Assembly: GCF_000820765.1 (NCBI RefSeq)
Contig: NZ_CCYH01000043.1
Span: 62,001 to 126,000 of the forward strand
Direction of reading: 5' to 3'
DNA length: 64,000 bases
Source of the DNA: Candidatus Soleaferrea massiliensis AP7
GTDB taxonomy: Bacteria; Bacillota; Clostridia; Oscillospirales; Ruminococcaceae
In this document: in pieces, positions 43,521 to 52,726 of the stretch
How positions within the stretch are numbered: the first letter of the stretch is position 1
Layout of the letters: every line of letters starts with the position of its first letter
The notes under the pieces: model-generated
What the model was told of the DNA's origin: nothing
The model's input: only the letters and a program-made list of their open reading frames with translations
The model's database searches: none
Made by a program: the position numbers and the translations under genes

Positions 43521-44663
43521 ATGAGACAGGCTAAACTATTATCGATTGGGTTCTGCGCGGTGCTGCTGCTCGGCTTCGTGCTGCAGCTTGCGCTGCCCAA
43601 GGTCCGGTTTTCGGAAAATGAGAACCGCTATCTGCAGACCTTTCCAACCTTGTCAGGCGATACGATCCTCGACGGAAGCTTTATGAGCGATGTCGAGAAA
43701 TATACCACCGACCATTTCCCGGCCAGGGATTTCTTTGTCGGGTTCAAAACCTCCGTTGAACGCGCGGCCTTCAATATGGACAACACCCGTGTCTATTTCG
43801 GCAGGGACGGCTACCTCTTTGAGAAGACTGACCGGTTCGACATGGAGAACGTTTCACGCAACCTCGATGCGCTGCAGATCTTTTTAGAAAGACTGAGCCG
43901 GCAGAATCCGGACGTCCATGCAAGCGTGCTGATTGCGCCGACCGCGTCGGATATTTTAAAAGAGAAGCTGCCGTATGCCGCGCCGATTGCCAAGCGGCAG
44001 GACCTCGCGCCGCTGGTTGAGGAAAAGCTCGGAGATCTTGCGGTGATCAGCGATATCCGCCATACGATGGAAGAACACCGAAATGAGGAAATCTACTACC
44101 GTACCGACCATCACTGGACGACCTACGGCGCGTTTCTGGCATACACGCAGTTCGCGCAGGAAAACGGCCTGACGCCGCTTGGCAGGGATGCATTCAAGGT
44201 GGAACGGATGTCCGACGCGTTTCTGGGCACCACCTATTCCAAGGCGAATATCTTCAGCCCGCGGATGGACAGCATCGAACGTTACCTGCCCAAACAGGAG
44301 GTTTCCTGTACCGTAGACTATGAAGGTAAGACCGCGCTGAGCTTATATTTTCCAGAGTATCTGGAGAAGAAGGACAAGTATTCCTACTTCCTCGGCGGAA
44401 ACCATCCGATCACCGATGTGAAGACCAGTGTGCAGAACGGCAGGACCCTGCTGATGATCAAGGATTCCTATGCGCACTGCTTCATCCCATTTCTGACCAA
44501 TCACTATGAACGGATCATCGCGGTGGACCCGCGGTATTTTAAAGAAGACCTGATGACCAAAATCGAGCAGGAGAAGGTGACCGATCTGCTGGTGCTGTAC
44601 AATGCGGCCACCTTTGCAGAGGACACCAATCTGCCCAAGCTCAATATTGGAACGCAGTCGTGA
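43521..44663 (+). CDS. DHHW family protein (AlgJ/AlgX-like acetyltransferase partner)
   Basis: 380 residues. A signal anchor (about 5-24), KVRFSENENRYLQTFP, then an SGNH-like fold with IAPTASDILKE. The DHHW motif occurs in YYRTDHHWTTYGAF, where Asp and His are likely catalytic, and a late block MIKDSYAHCFIPFL matches the family Ser segment. Predicted to transfer the acyl group delivered by the MBOAT protein to a surface polymer. It starts fourteen bases after the MBOAT stop. Confidence 0.9.
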   Translation: MRQAKLLSIGFCAVLLLGFVLQLALPKVRFSENENRYLQTFPTLSGDTILDGSFMSDVEKYTTDHFPARDFFVGFKTSVERAAFNMDNTRVYFGRDGYLFEKTDRFDMENVSRNLDALQIFLERLSRQNPDVHASVLIAPTASDILKEKLPYAAPIAKRQDLAPLVEEKLGDLAVISDIRHTMEEHRNEEIYYRTDHHWTTYGAFLAYTQFAQENGLTPLGRDAFKVERMSDAFLGTTYSKANIFSPRMDSIERYLPKQEVSCTVDYEGKTALSLYFPEYLEKKDKYSYFLGGNHPITDVKTSVQNGRTLLMIKDSYAHCFIPFLTNHYERIIAVDPRYFKEDLMTKIEQEKVTDLLVLYNAATFAEDTNLPKLNIGTQS

Positions 44664-44665
44664 TG

Positions 44666-44709
44666 AAAAGGCCCGTATATCGGCTCGAAGCCGATATACG
44701 GGCCTTTTT
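44666..44709 (+). terminator. Terminator of the O-acylation cluster
   Basis: Stem AAAGGCCCGTATATCGGCT/AGCCGATATACGGGCCTTT with a 3-base loop and a T run. Confidence 0.92.
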
Positions 44710-44833
44710 GACCGGTAAGGTTGGCCGCGGGAAATCTTTCAAATGGTGCAGAAACCGCAGCCTTCTTATGAATTTATACAAGTTCGGTCTGTCGATCCGG
44801 ATAAAAAAACTTCTATTTTTTCACTTTTAATGT

Positions 44834-45014
44834 TATAATAATAACATAACCACATTTGGCGTTACAGGATTTCCATATGATTGGGATTGTTTCGCATGGA
44901 CGGGCTCTTATGCGGAGAAGAACGCCGAGAGCCGGCAGCGGGTATGCAGTACCGGCATGTGCTGTTTTCCCTGAAGGGCGGATATTCCATAAAAAAGACA
45001 ACGGAGGTGTTTTG
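44834..45014 (+). promoter_or_regulatory. Promoter and long leader of the antiporter gene
   Basis: -10 TATAAT at 44834-44839, with a poor -35 TTCTAT at 44811-44816. The leader of about 170 nt has GC-rich self-complementary blocks, including GCCGG..CCGGC near 44930-44960, and no reading frame with a ribosome binding site. Cation transporter genes are often under ion or c-di-AMP riboswitches, but I could not match a known class. Confidence 0.4.
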
Positions 45015-46634
45015 ATGGCCCTTACCATTCTTATTTTTTCCGTGACCATGATCATCTGCGTTGCCTGCAGCAAGCTTTCCACGAAAATTGGTGTTCCCTC
45101 ACTGCTGTTGTTCATTGTGCTGGGCATGCTGTTTGGTTCGGATGGCATTGTGGGCATCCAGTTCGATGACTACCACTTTGCACAGAAATTCTGTTCGGTC
45201 GCCCTGATCTTCATCATGTTCTACGGCGGCTTCGGAACCAACTGGCGGATGGCCAAGCCGGTTGCGAAGCAGGCGATCCTGCTGTCAAGCGCCGGGGTCG
45301 TCATGACCGCCGCGCTGACCGGGCTGTTCTGTCATCTGGTGCTGCGCATGAGCCTGCTCGAAGGCCTGCTGGTCGGGTCGGTCATCGGATCCACCGACGC
45401 GGCTTCGGTCTTCTCCATCCTGCGTTCCAAAAAGCTCAACCTCAAGCATTCTCTGGCCTCTTTGCTGGGAATCGAGAGCGGCAGCAACGATCCAACCGCC
45501 TATATGCTGACGGTGATCTGCCTGTCGCTGATGTCTGCCGGAAAGGGTGACAACTACTTCTATATGATCTTCGCGCAGATCGGTTACGGCCTTGCCATCG
45601 GATTTGGCATCGCGTTTCTTGCGGTTATCCTGGTCAAGAAGATCAAGTTCGAGAGCAGTGGGCTCAGCACGATTCTGGTCGCGTCGATTGCGCTGGCCGC
45701 CTATGCGCTGCCGGAGATGATCGGCGGAAACGGCTATCTGAGCGTCTACATCACCGGTATTGTGCTGGGCAATCAGAAGTTTTCCTCCAAGATTGAATTG
45801 GTACATTTCTTCGACGGATTTACCTGGGTCATGCAGATCTTCCTGTTCTTCTCGATTGGACTGCTGGCAACCCCGTCGAAGATTCCAACCATCCTGCTGC
45901 CGTCGGTGCTCATCGCGCTGTTCCTGACCTTTGTGGCGCGCCCGGCGGCGGTGTATTCCATCCTGTCCTGCTTTCGGATGCCGTTCAAGCAGCAGACGCT
46001 GGTCGCCTGGTCCGGGCTGCGCGGGGCAGCTTCGATTGTATTTGCCATTTACGCGGTGGTCAGCGACGCGTATACCAAGAGCGACATCTTCCACATTGTA
46101 TTCTGTGTGGCGCTGCTGTCGGTAGCCGTGCAGGGGACGCTCCTGCCGATTTTGGCCCGCAAGCTGGATCTGGTCGGATCGGGGGACACCGTTTTCAAAA
46201 CCTTCAACGACTATCAGGACCACACGCAGGTACGGCTGTTTGATGTGCCAATCGAAGAGAACCATCCATGGGCCGGCTGCAAGCTGCGCGATATCCTGCT
46301 TCCGCCTGAATCGCTGGTGGTGGTCATCAAGCGCGGCGCAAAGAACATTGTGCCGAATGGGAGCACCAAGCTGCTCGCGCATGACGTCGTCGTGCTGAAC
46401 GCGGCTGTCTATCAGGAGGACGCCGAGGAAACCATGTATGAGGAGACCATTCATGAAGGGCATCCGTGGATTGGGAAGAAGGTCTACCAGGCTAAATTGC
46501 CGCCCGACGCTTATATTGTGATGATCGACCGTGACGGGGAACGGATGATCCCGCAGCGCGATACCGTGATCAGGCAGGATGATCTGGTCGTCATGAACCT
46601 GATGGCGCCGGAGGCGGCCGCCAAGAAGAAATAG
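45015..46634 (+). CDS. CPA1-type potassium (or sodium)/proton antiporter with TrkA-C domains
   Basis: 539 residues. Twelve or so membrane segments (about 1-390) carry the CPA motifs GSVIGSTDAASVF and ESGSNDPTAYML, followed by two cytosolic TrkA-C/RCK-C-like domains (about 405-475 and 480-530). This is the NhaP2/CvrA plan, which exports K+ or Na+ against protons; ligand binding at RCK-C may control it. GGAGGTG precedes ATG 45015. An in-frame start 159 bases upstream is inside the leader and lacks a site. Monocistronic. Confidence 0.9.
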   Translation: MALTILIFSVTMIICVACSKLSTKIGVPSLLLFIVLGMLFGSDGIVGIQFDDYHFAQKFCSVALIFIMFYGGFGTNWRMAKPVAKQAILLSSAGVVMTAALTGLFCHLVLRMSLLEGLLVGSVIGSTDAASVFSILRSKKLNLKHSLASLLGIESGSNDPTAYMLTVICLSLMSAGKGDNYFYMIFAQIGYGLAIGFGIAFLAVILVKKIKFESSGLSTILVASIALAAYALPEMIGGNGYLSVYITGIVLGNQKFSSKIELVHFFDGFTWVMQIFLFFSIGLLATPSKIPTILLPSVLIALFLTFVARPAAVYSILSCFRMPFKQQTLVAWSGLRGAASIVFAIYAVVSDAYTKSDIFHIVFCVALLSVAVQGTLLPILARKLDLVGSGDTVFKTFNDYQDHTQVRLFDVPIEENHPWAGCKLRDILLPPESLVVVIKRGAKNIVPNGSTKLLAHDVVVLNAAVYQEDAEETMYEETIHEGHPWIGKKVYQAKLPPDAYIVMIDRDGERMIPQRDTVIRQDDLVVMNLMAPEAAAKKK

Positions 46635-46687
46635 CGGCGGACTTCACAGATGTTTTCCGGAAAGACATGAAAACAAGGAGCTTACAA

Positions 46688-46731
46688 AGGGCCGTCGTCT
46701 TGACCATTTTGTCAAGACGACGGCTTTTTCA
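46688..46731 (+). terminator. Terminator of the antiporter gene
   Basis: Perfect 14-bp stem GCCGTCGTCTTGAC/GTCAAGACGACGGC plus five T. Confidence 0.92.
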
Positions 46732-46955
46732 AGTTGTCAATAGACAAACTTTGACGATAAAGATATATCGACGAAATAACCGCTGGACCCCTCCACGCTG
46801 CGATTTCACGCTGTTGCCAAGTGACGCTTGGTGTTCTTTTTGGCGGTTTCTTGACTTCACCGCAATGAAACGCTATACTGGATAAGACAAATCCATAAAA
46901 TATTGTGCACAGATCATAGACGGCAATGACATTGATACGGGAGGAATAACAGAGT

Positions 46956-47681
46956 ATGATCAAAATCATCTTATTTGATTTGGACGGCACACTGCTGCCG
47001 ATGGACCAGGATGCCTTTACAAAGGCATATTTTAAGCGTCTGGCGGCCAAGCTTGCGCCGCACGGATACGAACCACAGAAGCTGATCGACGCGGTATGGG
47101 CGGGAACCGCCGCCATGGTGAAGAACGACGGCGGATGCACCAACGAAGAGGTGTTCTGGAAGCGCTTTACTGAAATCATGGGCGCCGGTACTTTGCGGGA
47201 CAAGCCAATTTTTGATGAGTATTACCGCGTGGAGTTTCAAAACGTAAAGGAAGCCTGCGGGTTTACTCCACAGGCAAAATCTGCTGTTAAGCAGTTAAGG
47301 GAAGCGGGATACCGCCTGGCACTGGCGACCAACCCGATTTTTCCGGCGGTTGCGACACAAAGCAGGATTCGATGGGCAGGACTGGAACCGGAGGACTTTG
47401 AACTGTATACCACCTATGAAAACACCTGCTATTGCAAGCCGAACCCTTCCTATTACAAGGATATCCTTACAAGACTGCGATGTGAAGCGGATGAATGCCT
47501 GATGGTGGGCAACGATGTCGAGGAGGATATGGTTGCCCAATCGGTGGGCATGCGCGTCTTTCTGCTCACCGATTGCCTGATTAACAAGCGGGACAAGGAT
47601 ATCTCCGCTTTCCCGCAAGGCGGCTTCTCTGATTTATGCCGCTATATGGAGCATGGACAGAACGGCGGAACAGGGAATTGA
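46956..47681 (+). CDS. HAD-superfamily hydrolase
   Basis: 241 residues. Motif I LFDLDGTLLP (D8 nucleophile, D10), motif II LATNP, motif III Lys in CYCKPNPSYY, and motif IV VGNDVEEDM. The helical cap between motifs I and II fits subclass C1. Substrate unknown; small phosphorylated metabolites are typical. GGGAGGA precedes the ATG. Confidence 0.88.
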   Translation: MIKIILFDLDGTLLPMDQDAFTKAYFKRLAAKLAPHGYEPQKLIDAVWAGTAAMVKNDGGCTNEEVFWKRFTEIMGAGTLRDKPIFDEYYRVEFQNVKEACGFTPQAKSAVKQLREAGYRLALATNPIFPAVATQSRIRWAGLEPEDFELYTTYENTCYCKPNPSYYKDILTRLRCEADECLMVGNDVEEDMVAQSVGMRVFLLTDCLINKRDKDISAFPQGGFSDLCRYMEHGQNGGTGN

Positions 47682-47911
47682 GACAAGCCGGGCTGAGAAA
47701 TAGCCCGATGAGTGAACGCCATCGGCTGCGGCCATATCCGTTGATTGTGCGTGTAAAAATTGCACTGGCAGATTGTCAGATGTGCGGTATGTGAAAACAT
47801 GGTTTCATGAAAAGTACCCGGGAAATGGCCGTACGGCTATTCCTCGGGTATAAAGCGTTTTTGAATGATTATAAAAAGGCCAGCCAGCATCCAATACATA
47901 TCTTTTTAGAA
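47682..47911. other. Intergenic stretch with no supported gene
   Basis: Sequence between two convergent genes. The frame beginning at 47807 runs across the terminator and into the antisense of the symporter gene, so it is rejected. Confidence 0.5.
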
Positions 47912-47947
47912 AAAATGGCTCTGCGGAGATCTCCGCAGAGCCATTTT
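47912..47947 (-). terminator. Bidirectional terminator between HAD and symporter genes
   Basis: A perfect palindrome of about 36 bp, AAAATGGCTCTGCGGAGA and its complement, with A/T ends on both sides. Confidence 0.85.
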
Positions 47948-48004
47948 GTAATCCCAGCTGGGATTAGCCGCCAACGACACGCCGCTTTCGTCTGGCGGCG
48001 TTTG

Positions 48005-49540
48005 TTATACGGATGCAGGTGTTTTCTTCTGTTCATCCTCCAGCTTCTCTTCGCCGTTTTTGAAACAGATGAAGATGCCTTCGATGAAGCTTTTATCCAG
48101 TTTCCGGCTGATCAGGCTGACCAGAGGAACCACAACGAGTCCGGCGACCATTGCCAGCGCGCCGGCATTGATCGGGGATTCAATGAATTTGAAGAACATA
48201 TTCGACACCGTGATGCCGATGCCGACGATGAAGCTCGCCCAGACCGAAGCTTTGGTGACCCATTTGCAGTACAGGCCGTATAAGAACGGGGCGAGGAATG
48301 CGCCGGCGAGAGCGCCCCAGGAGATGCCCATCAGCTGTGCGATGAAGGTCGGCGGATTGATGGCAAGCACGACCGAAATCACAATGAAGAAGACGATCAA
48401 AATGCGCATGATCAAAAGCTGACGGTTTTCCTTCATGTTTTTCATGACGGTGCCCTTTAGGAAGTCCAATGTCAGCGTGGAGCTGGAGGTCAGCACCAGA
48501 GACGAAAGCGTGGACATCGATGCGGAGAGCACCAGAACCACCACGATGCCGATCAGAATATCCGGCAGGGAGGAAAGCATATGCGGAATGATGCCGTCAT
48601 AGACGATCTTGTCGCCGCTGTGGATGGCCGGGTTGTCAAACAGACGTCCGAAGCCGCCCAGAAAATAGCTGCCGCCCGCGATGATCAGTGCAAAGACGGT
48701 GGAGACGATCGTTCCGGTGCGGATCGCTTTGCCGCTTTTGATGGTGTAGAACTTGTGGATCATCTGCGGCAGGCCCCAGGTTCCCAGCGAGGTCAGCACC
48801 ACGACGCCCAGCAGGTTCAGCGGGTCCGGCCCGAACAGCGAGGTGAACAGGCCGGTCTGTCCGGCGTTTGCCGCCGCATCGCTTGGGACTGCGGCAAGGC
48901 TCTGCAGCGCTTCTGTAAAGCCGCCCTGTCCGTTCAGAACCGCGATGATGACAACCACGATGCCGATGAGCATGATGATACCCTGAATGAAGTCGTTGAT
49001 TGCCGTCGCCATATATCCGCCCAGGATGACATACAGACCTGTCAAAAGCGCCATGCCGATGACACAGTATTCATACGGGATGTTGAACGCCATGCCGAAC
49101 AGGCGGGAAAGGCCGTTGTAAATGGACGCGGTGTATGGGACCAGGAAGACAAAGATGATCGCGGAAGCGGCGATCTTCATCTTCTGGGAGTTGAACCGTT
49201 TACCGAAGAAATCCGGCATGGTGGCCGAATCCAGATGATGGGTCATGACGCGGGTGCGCCGCGCCAGCACCAGCCACGCCAGCAGGCTGCCGAGCAGGGC
49301 GTTTCCAATGCCGATCCAGGTTGCGGAAAGTCCGTACTTCCAACCGAACTGACCTGCGTAGCCGACGAACACCACGGCGGAAAAGTAGGAGGTGCCATAG
49401 GCGAATGCCGTCAGCCAGGGACCGACCGAGCGTCCTCCCAGAACAAAATCGTTTACGTTTGTCGCATGCCGGCGGGAATACAGGCCGACAAACACCATAA
49501 TCCCGAAGAATACGACCAGCAATATTATTTTTGATACCAT
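48005..49540 (-). CDS. Sodium:solute symporter (SSS family, PutP-like)
   Basis: 511 residues, about 13 membrane segments. Family marks include DFVLGGRSVGPWLTAFAYGTSYFSA-type start in the first segments, GLPQMIHKFYTIKS, and the sodium-site region SASMSTLSSLVLTSSS. Closest in pattern to sodium/proline or pantothenate symporters; substrate not determinable. ATG 49540 follows GGAGGAG, 13 bases upstream. A consensus promoter lies directly upstream; monocistronic. Confidence 0.92.
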   Translation of the reverse strand: MVSKIILLVVFFGIMVFVGLYSRRHATNVNDFVLGGRSVGPWLTAFAYGTSYFSAVVFVGYAGQFGWKYGLSATWIGIGNALLGSLLAWLVLARRTRVMTHHLDSATMPDFFGKRFNSQKMKIAASAIIFVFLVPYTASIYNGLSRLFGMAFNIPYEYCVIGMALLTGLYVILGGYMATAINDFIQGIIMLIGIVVVIIAVLNGQGGFTEALQSLAAVPSDAAANAGQTGLFTSLFGPDPLNLLGVVVLTSLGTWGLPQMIHKFYTIKSGKAIRTGTIVSTVFALIIAGGSYFLGGFGRLFDNPAIHSGDKIVYDGIIPHMLSSLPDILIGIVVVLVLSASMSTLSSLVLTSSSTLTLDFLKGTVMKNMKENRQLLIMRILIVFFIVISVVLAINPPTFIAQLMGISWGALAGAFLAPFLYGLYCKWVTKASVWASFIVGIGITVSNMFFKFIESPINAGALAMVAGLVVVPLVSLISRKLDKSFIEGIFICFKNGEEKLEDEQKKTPASV

Positions 49541-49609
49541 TGTTATCTCTGCTCCTCCCCAAAATCTGTCGTAGCTTTTTGCATTTAAAGCTTTAACTCG
49601 TTGAATCAA

Positions 49610-49638
49610 ATTATAACACAACCTCATGCATAAGTCAA
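49610..49638 (-). promoter_or_regulatory. Promoter of the symporter gene
   Basis: Minus strand -35 TTGACT (49633-49638), 17-bp spacer, -10 TATAAT (49610-49615). Confidence 0.85.
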
Positions 49639-50175
49639 CAGAAAATTCACGGAATATTGACAGACATCAAAATGTTTTTCATATCTGCGGATATCACCGG
49701 TTCCAAAATCCACTCGGCTGACAGCAATGCCGTATCTGGTGTATTTAGATACATAAGCGGTGCCTGGTTAAGGCATCTATGATTGCTGCTGTTTTTCAGA
49801 ATAATTGGAACAGCAGGTCTTCCGATGAAAAGAACCGTATACGCCATGCCTGCAAGGGTTTATATGGTTTAGGAACCACAGGCGCTGTCGGGAGGGACCG
49901 GTCTCACAAAGATATGGATAAAGAATGTGGACAAGAAAAAAGGCTCCCCGATAGAATGAAGTCAAGGTCTGGGAACCCCAACCCAAAGTATCGGGGAGAT
50001 TTACATGACAGACAGAAATCGTTTCATACATACCAATACAGCCGAAGGTTTTGACAGTATCAGATAGAGGAGACAGCATACAGGCTTCGTGGAGGAAAAC
50101 GCGTGCCGCAACCGCATGATCATGCAGGGATAAAGGGAACATCATCCCTGGAAAATGTGGACGATGCCGGTCTGT
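49639..50175. other. Intergenic stretch with a 10-bp inverted repeat, no supported gene
   Basis: CTCCCCGATA (49944-49953) and TATCGGGGAG (49989-49998) form an inverted repeat around 35 bases, preceded by a run of A and followed by ATTT. A short frame (MTDRNRFIHTNTAEGF...) begins just after it and stops after 20 codons. The overlapping frames of 90-120 codons on both strands have no start signals. It may be the eroded end of an insertion, but no transposase is recognisable. Confidence 0.4.
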
Positions 50176-50859
50176 TTATCGGTGGGATGAATTGGTTCCA
50201 TACCGCATCAGCGCGGCGATGCCGAGGATAAGAAGAACGATGCCGCCCAGCGCAAGCAGAACCACCTGAATCATATCCTGCGTCTCATATCTCTGCAGGA
50301 CAAGATGTTTGGAGTTCTGCGGCAGGTTCGCCGGAATATATTTGCCGGTATCCGGGCTGTAAATACAGATATCTTCATCGGATGCACGATTCGGATTATC
50401 ATACATATAGGCCGTCGAGCTGTCGGAATAGAAATCCATTTTACGGCCGCGGCTTCTTAAAAAGACCTCCAGAGCGGCCAAATCCGGGTCGTTCTGAGCA
50501 TCAACCACTTCCAATGTATCCGTATCGTCGGTTGTGACCTCATAGGCGCCGTTTGCAAAGACATAACAGCCGTCGGAGCGGTCGACCGAAGCCGCAATAC
50601 AGTCCCCGGGTTCAAAATGGTATTGCTCTGCGGCAACCTCAAGCGTATCAGGGACATCCAGCCGCTTGCTGCTCGCGGTGATCAGTTCAGACACAGCCAC
50701 CTGATAACGCATATGTTCTGTTCCGGTAATCCTCCCTACAATGACATAGTCCTGGTCATCATGCATAAAGCTGTTTTGCAGGTCAGCCGCGCCGACCGTT
50801 CCGGTCAGACCCAGGCAGAGGATCATGATGAGCAGACAACCGTATATTTGATGCTTCAT
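50176..50859 (-). CDS. Predicted secreted, C-terminally anchored protein of unknown function
   Basis: 227 residues. A signal peptide (about 1-25, ending VGA), an extracytoplasmic domain with many acidic residues (TTDDTDTLEVVDAQND), and one C-terminal membrane segment (about 197-217) followed by a short basic tail. I recognise no family. ATG 50859 follows GGGAAGTG. It lies with two more minus-strand membrane or lipoprotein genes of unknown function. Confidence 0.75.
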   Translation of the reverse strand: MKHQIYGCLLIMILCLGLTGTVGAADLQNSFMHDDQDYVIVGRITGTEHMRYQVAVSELITASSKRLDVPDTLEVAAEQYHFEPGDCIAASVDRSDGCYVFANGAYEVTTDDTDTLEVVDAQNDPDLAALEVFLRSRGRKMDFYSDSSTAYMYDNPNRASDEDICIYSPDTGKYIPANLPQNSKHLVLQRYETQDMIQVVLLALGGIVLLILGIAALMRYGTNSSHR

Positions 50860-51018
50860 ATGATTCACTTCCCATATATTGTCGTTTGATAAAGCCCGTG
50901 TTTTCCTTGGGAGAACGTTTACACGGCCGCTTTTCGAATAAAGAGCGCATCGGTTCGAGGGGAGAGATCAAAATACATTTCACAGACAACGGTTTTCGAT
51001 GGAAACGAAGCCGTGCAC

Positions 51019-51062
51019 ATGGCACAGCATCCTTGCCATACGAAAACGATGCTGTGCCCAAA
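51019..51062. other. Inverted repeat
   Basis: GGCACAGCATC and GATGCTGTGCC are perfect 11-bp arms around a 20-base loop, between two minus-strand genes; no T run. Confidence 0.5.
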
Positions 51063-51071
51063 GCATTCGCT

Positions 51072-51260
51072 TTAGCTTTCGGCCATCTGGCGTCCGATGG
51101 GCGTATCACAACAAAAAGCGGATGTTTTCATATGGCTGCGGCAGTCCCGTTTCATATGGACAAAGGGCTGGTACATCCGGCTGTTCAACAGGAAGCCGCA
51201 GATGGCCAGCACGGCAAGCACCACCAGTATGCCGAGAATGGTAAGCAGTCTTCGCTTCAT
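51072..51260 (-). CDS. Small single-span membrane protein, possibly truncated
   Basis: 62 residues: MKRR, then a hydrophobic segment (about 5-25, LLTILGILVVLAVLAICGFL) and a polar remainder. AAGGTG lies ten bases before the ATG at 51260. The tail past the membrane segment shows no domain, and the gene may be the broken 5' end of a longer membrane protein. Confidence 0.45.
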   Translation of the reverse strand: MKRRLLTILGILVVLAVLAICGFLLNSRMYQPFVHMKRDCRSHMKTSAFCCDTPIGRQMAES

Positions 51261-51520
51261 GCAGACACCTTCTTTTCATGTAATTTGAGAGAGTTTAACG
51301 ATCCGGAGGGCTTATCGGGAAAGCGCGGATGGATTCTGAAATATAAATCCTTTTCGGATATAAAAATATGATATACTGCCTTTATCTTACCACAGGATGA
51401 GACGAATTACAAGTATTTCCTAATATGACACGATCTTTTTCGACAAAATATCCAATCTGTCACATCCGATTTGCACACTATTGCACAAGAGACGGTTTAA
51501 ACTTGTTTGGATTTACAATG
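51261..51520. other. Intergenic stretch with no supported gene
   Basis: Low-complexity AT-rich sequence; no gene or repeat seen. Confidence 0.4.
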
Positions 51521-51555
51521 ATAAAAAAGGACATCCCATCTGGAATGTCCTTTTC
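51521..51555 (-). terminator. Terminator downstream of the lipoprotein gene
   Basis: AAAAAGGACAT/ATGTCCTTTT stem around CCCATCTGGA; A/T flanks on both sides. It is about 95 bp beyond the minus-strand stop. Confidence 0.7.
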
Positions 51556-51649
51556 ACAACATTTGAAGCATAAAACATACAGAGCGGCGTTTGCAGCGCT
51601 ACAACCGGGCACAGCTGCTTTGCGTATCCCTGCAGATTGTGCATTCCGC

Positions 51650-52117
51650 TTACATCACCTGAAATTCGGCAAAAATATAGAAATCTTCGTGGAATCTTGA
51701 TTGGTCTGACATCCGTTTGACGACCCGATAGGTACCGGAATCCAATAGGCCGTATTTTTCTTTGATAAAGGTGCAGTTTGCAATCTCGATTGTGGAATTG
51801 GGCCGAACGTTGTATGCAACGTCTAAGATCCCCTGTTCCTCCATGACCGGGACGGTGTACCAGATTCCGTTGATTCTTTGTTCTATGGTATAGTCCTGGC
51901 CGAATGAATAATCGGCTCCCGCATTGTTCCGGAAGACGAGCGTGACAGAGTCAACTGATAGCGCATCCTCTTCCTTGACATACATACTCACAGCGGCGCT
52001 GGATGGCGGCGCCTTGTGTTTGGAAGGCGTATAGCCCTCGGGAATGCTGCTTTGTGTACAGGCTGCAAGCAGAAGCAGGAGTATCCACAGGCTGGCAACA
52101 GCGAACCCTTTCTTCAT
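51650..52117 (-). CDS. Lipoprotein with bacterial Ig-like domain
   Basis: 155 residues. Lipobox LLLAAC gives a lipidated Cys near residue 20. A beta-rich domain follows with SVTLVFRNNAGADYSFGQDYTI, NGIWYTVP and GTYRVVKR, the pattern of the immunoglobulin-like domain seen in many clostridial lipoproteins of unknown function. GAAGGTG precedes the ATG at 52117. Confidence 0.8.
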   Translation of the reverse strand: MKKGFAVASLWILLLLLAACTQSSIPEGYTPSKHKAPPSSAAVSMYVKEEDALSVDSVTLVFRNNAGADYSFGQDYTIEQRINGIWYTVPVMEEQGILDVAYNVRPNSTIEIANCTFIKEKYGLLDSGTYRVVKRMSDQSRFHEDFYIFAEFQVM

Positions 52118-52283
52118 TTGACGGCACCTTCTTTCAAGCATTGCTTCTGTACTTACAGTATATCACATAATAGTCATAAATCAACCATGATTCCACCATT
52201 ATTTCTACGAAATTCGACAATATGAATGGCGAGTAAATAGCGCGTTACGCGGTTCGTACAGTGCGCCGATAAAGGCAAAAAGG

Positions 52284-52508
52284 CTACAGCTCATCCGGCA
52301 TAAACAATTGTCTTGGTTCCAGATGAAAATGCTCCGACAGCCGGAATATGACGGTGACGCGCAATCGCGGCGGCATCATACCGGCTTCCAGCGTAGACAG
52401 CGATTTGACGCTGATACCCATTATCCGCGACATCTGTTTCTGGCTTAGCTGATGCTTGCTCCGCAGAGCTTTGACATGATAACAAAAGATTATAAACTCA
52501 CCTGATAT
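52284..52508 (-). pseudogene. XRE-like HTH protein without a standard start codon
   Basis: Minus-strand frame from a stop at 52509-52511 to TAG at 52284-52286. It encodes VKALRSKHQLSQKQMSRIM, then GISVKSLSTLEAGMMPPRL and FHLEPRQLFMPDEL, a typical short XRE regulator. No ATG, GTG or TTG precedes the helix-turn-helix. AGGTGAG (52497-52503) sits 3-6 bases before ATA and ATC codons, so either a rare start is used or the gene has lost its start by mutation. It lies beside repeat copy H. Confidence 0.55.
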
Positions 52509-52726
52509 CTATGAATCCCTTCCCCAATTTAATACGGCACTGTTTTTCCATGTTAACGGAGCCATGCTTAAGGACTTTTAGACTACTGTATATGGCCAGT
52601 ACAAGTTGGTAATACGACTATAACAGATTTTTGAAAGGAACTAAAAATACAAAAGTATTGCAGAAGTGGACTCCTACCAGACAGATGATTGTACCGGACA
52701 GAGGGAAGTTACCATAGCAGCTGAGG
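52509..52726. other. AT-rich spacer before repeat copy H
   Basis: No gene or structured element seen. Confidence 0.4.

Noticed and set aside
44834..45014. ydaO-type c-di-AMP riboswitch at the antiporter gene
   Set aside because: The conserved GGGGGACC-type and CGCUUAA-type blocks are not present.
50783..51109. 108-codon minus-strand frame
   Set aside because: Overlaps the start region of the secreted-protein gene, lacks a ribosome binding site and shows no domain.
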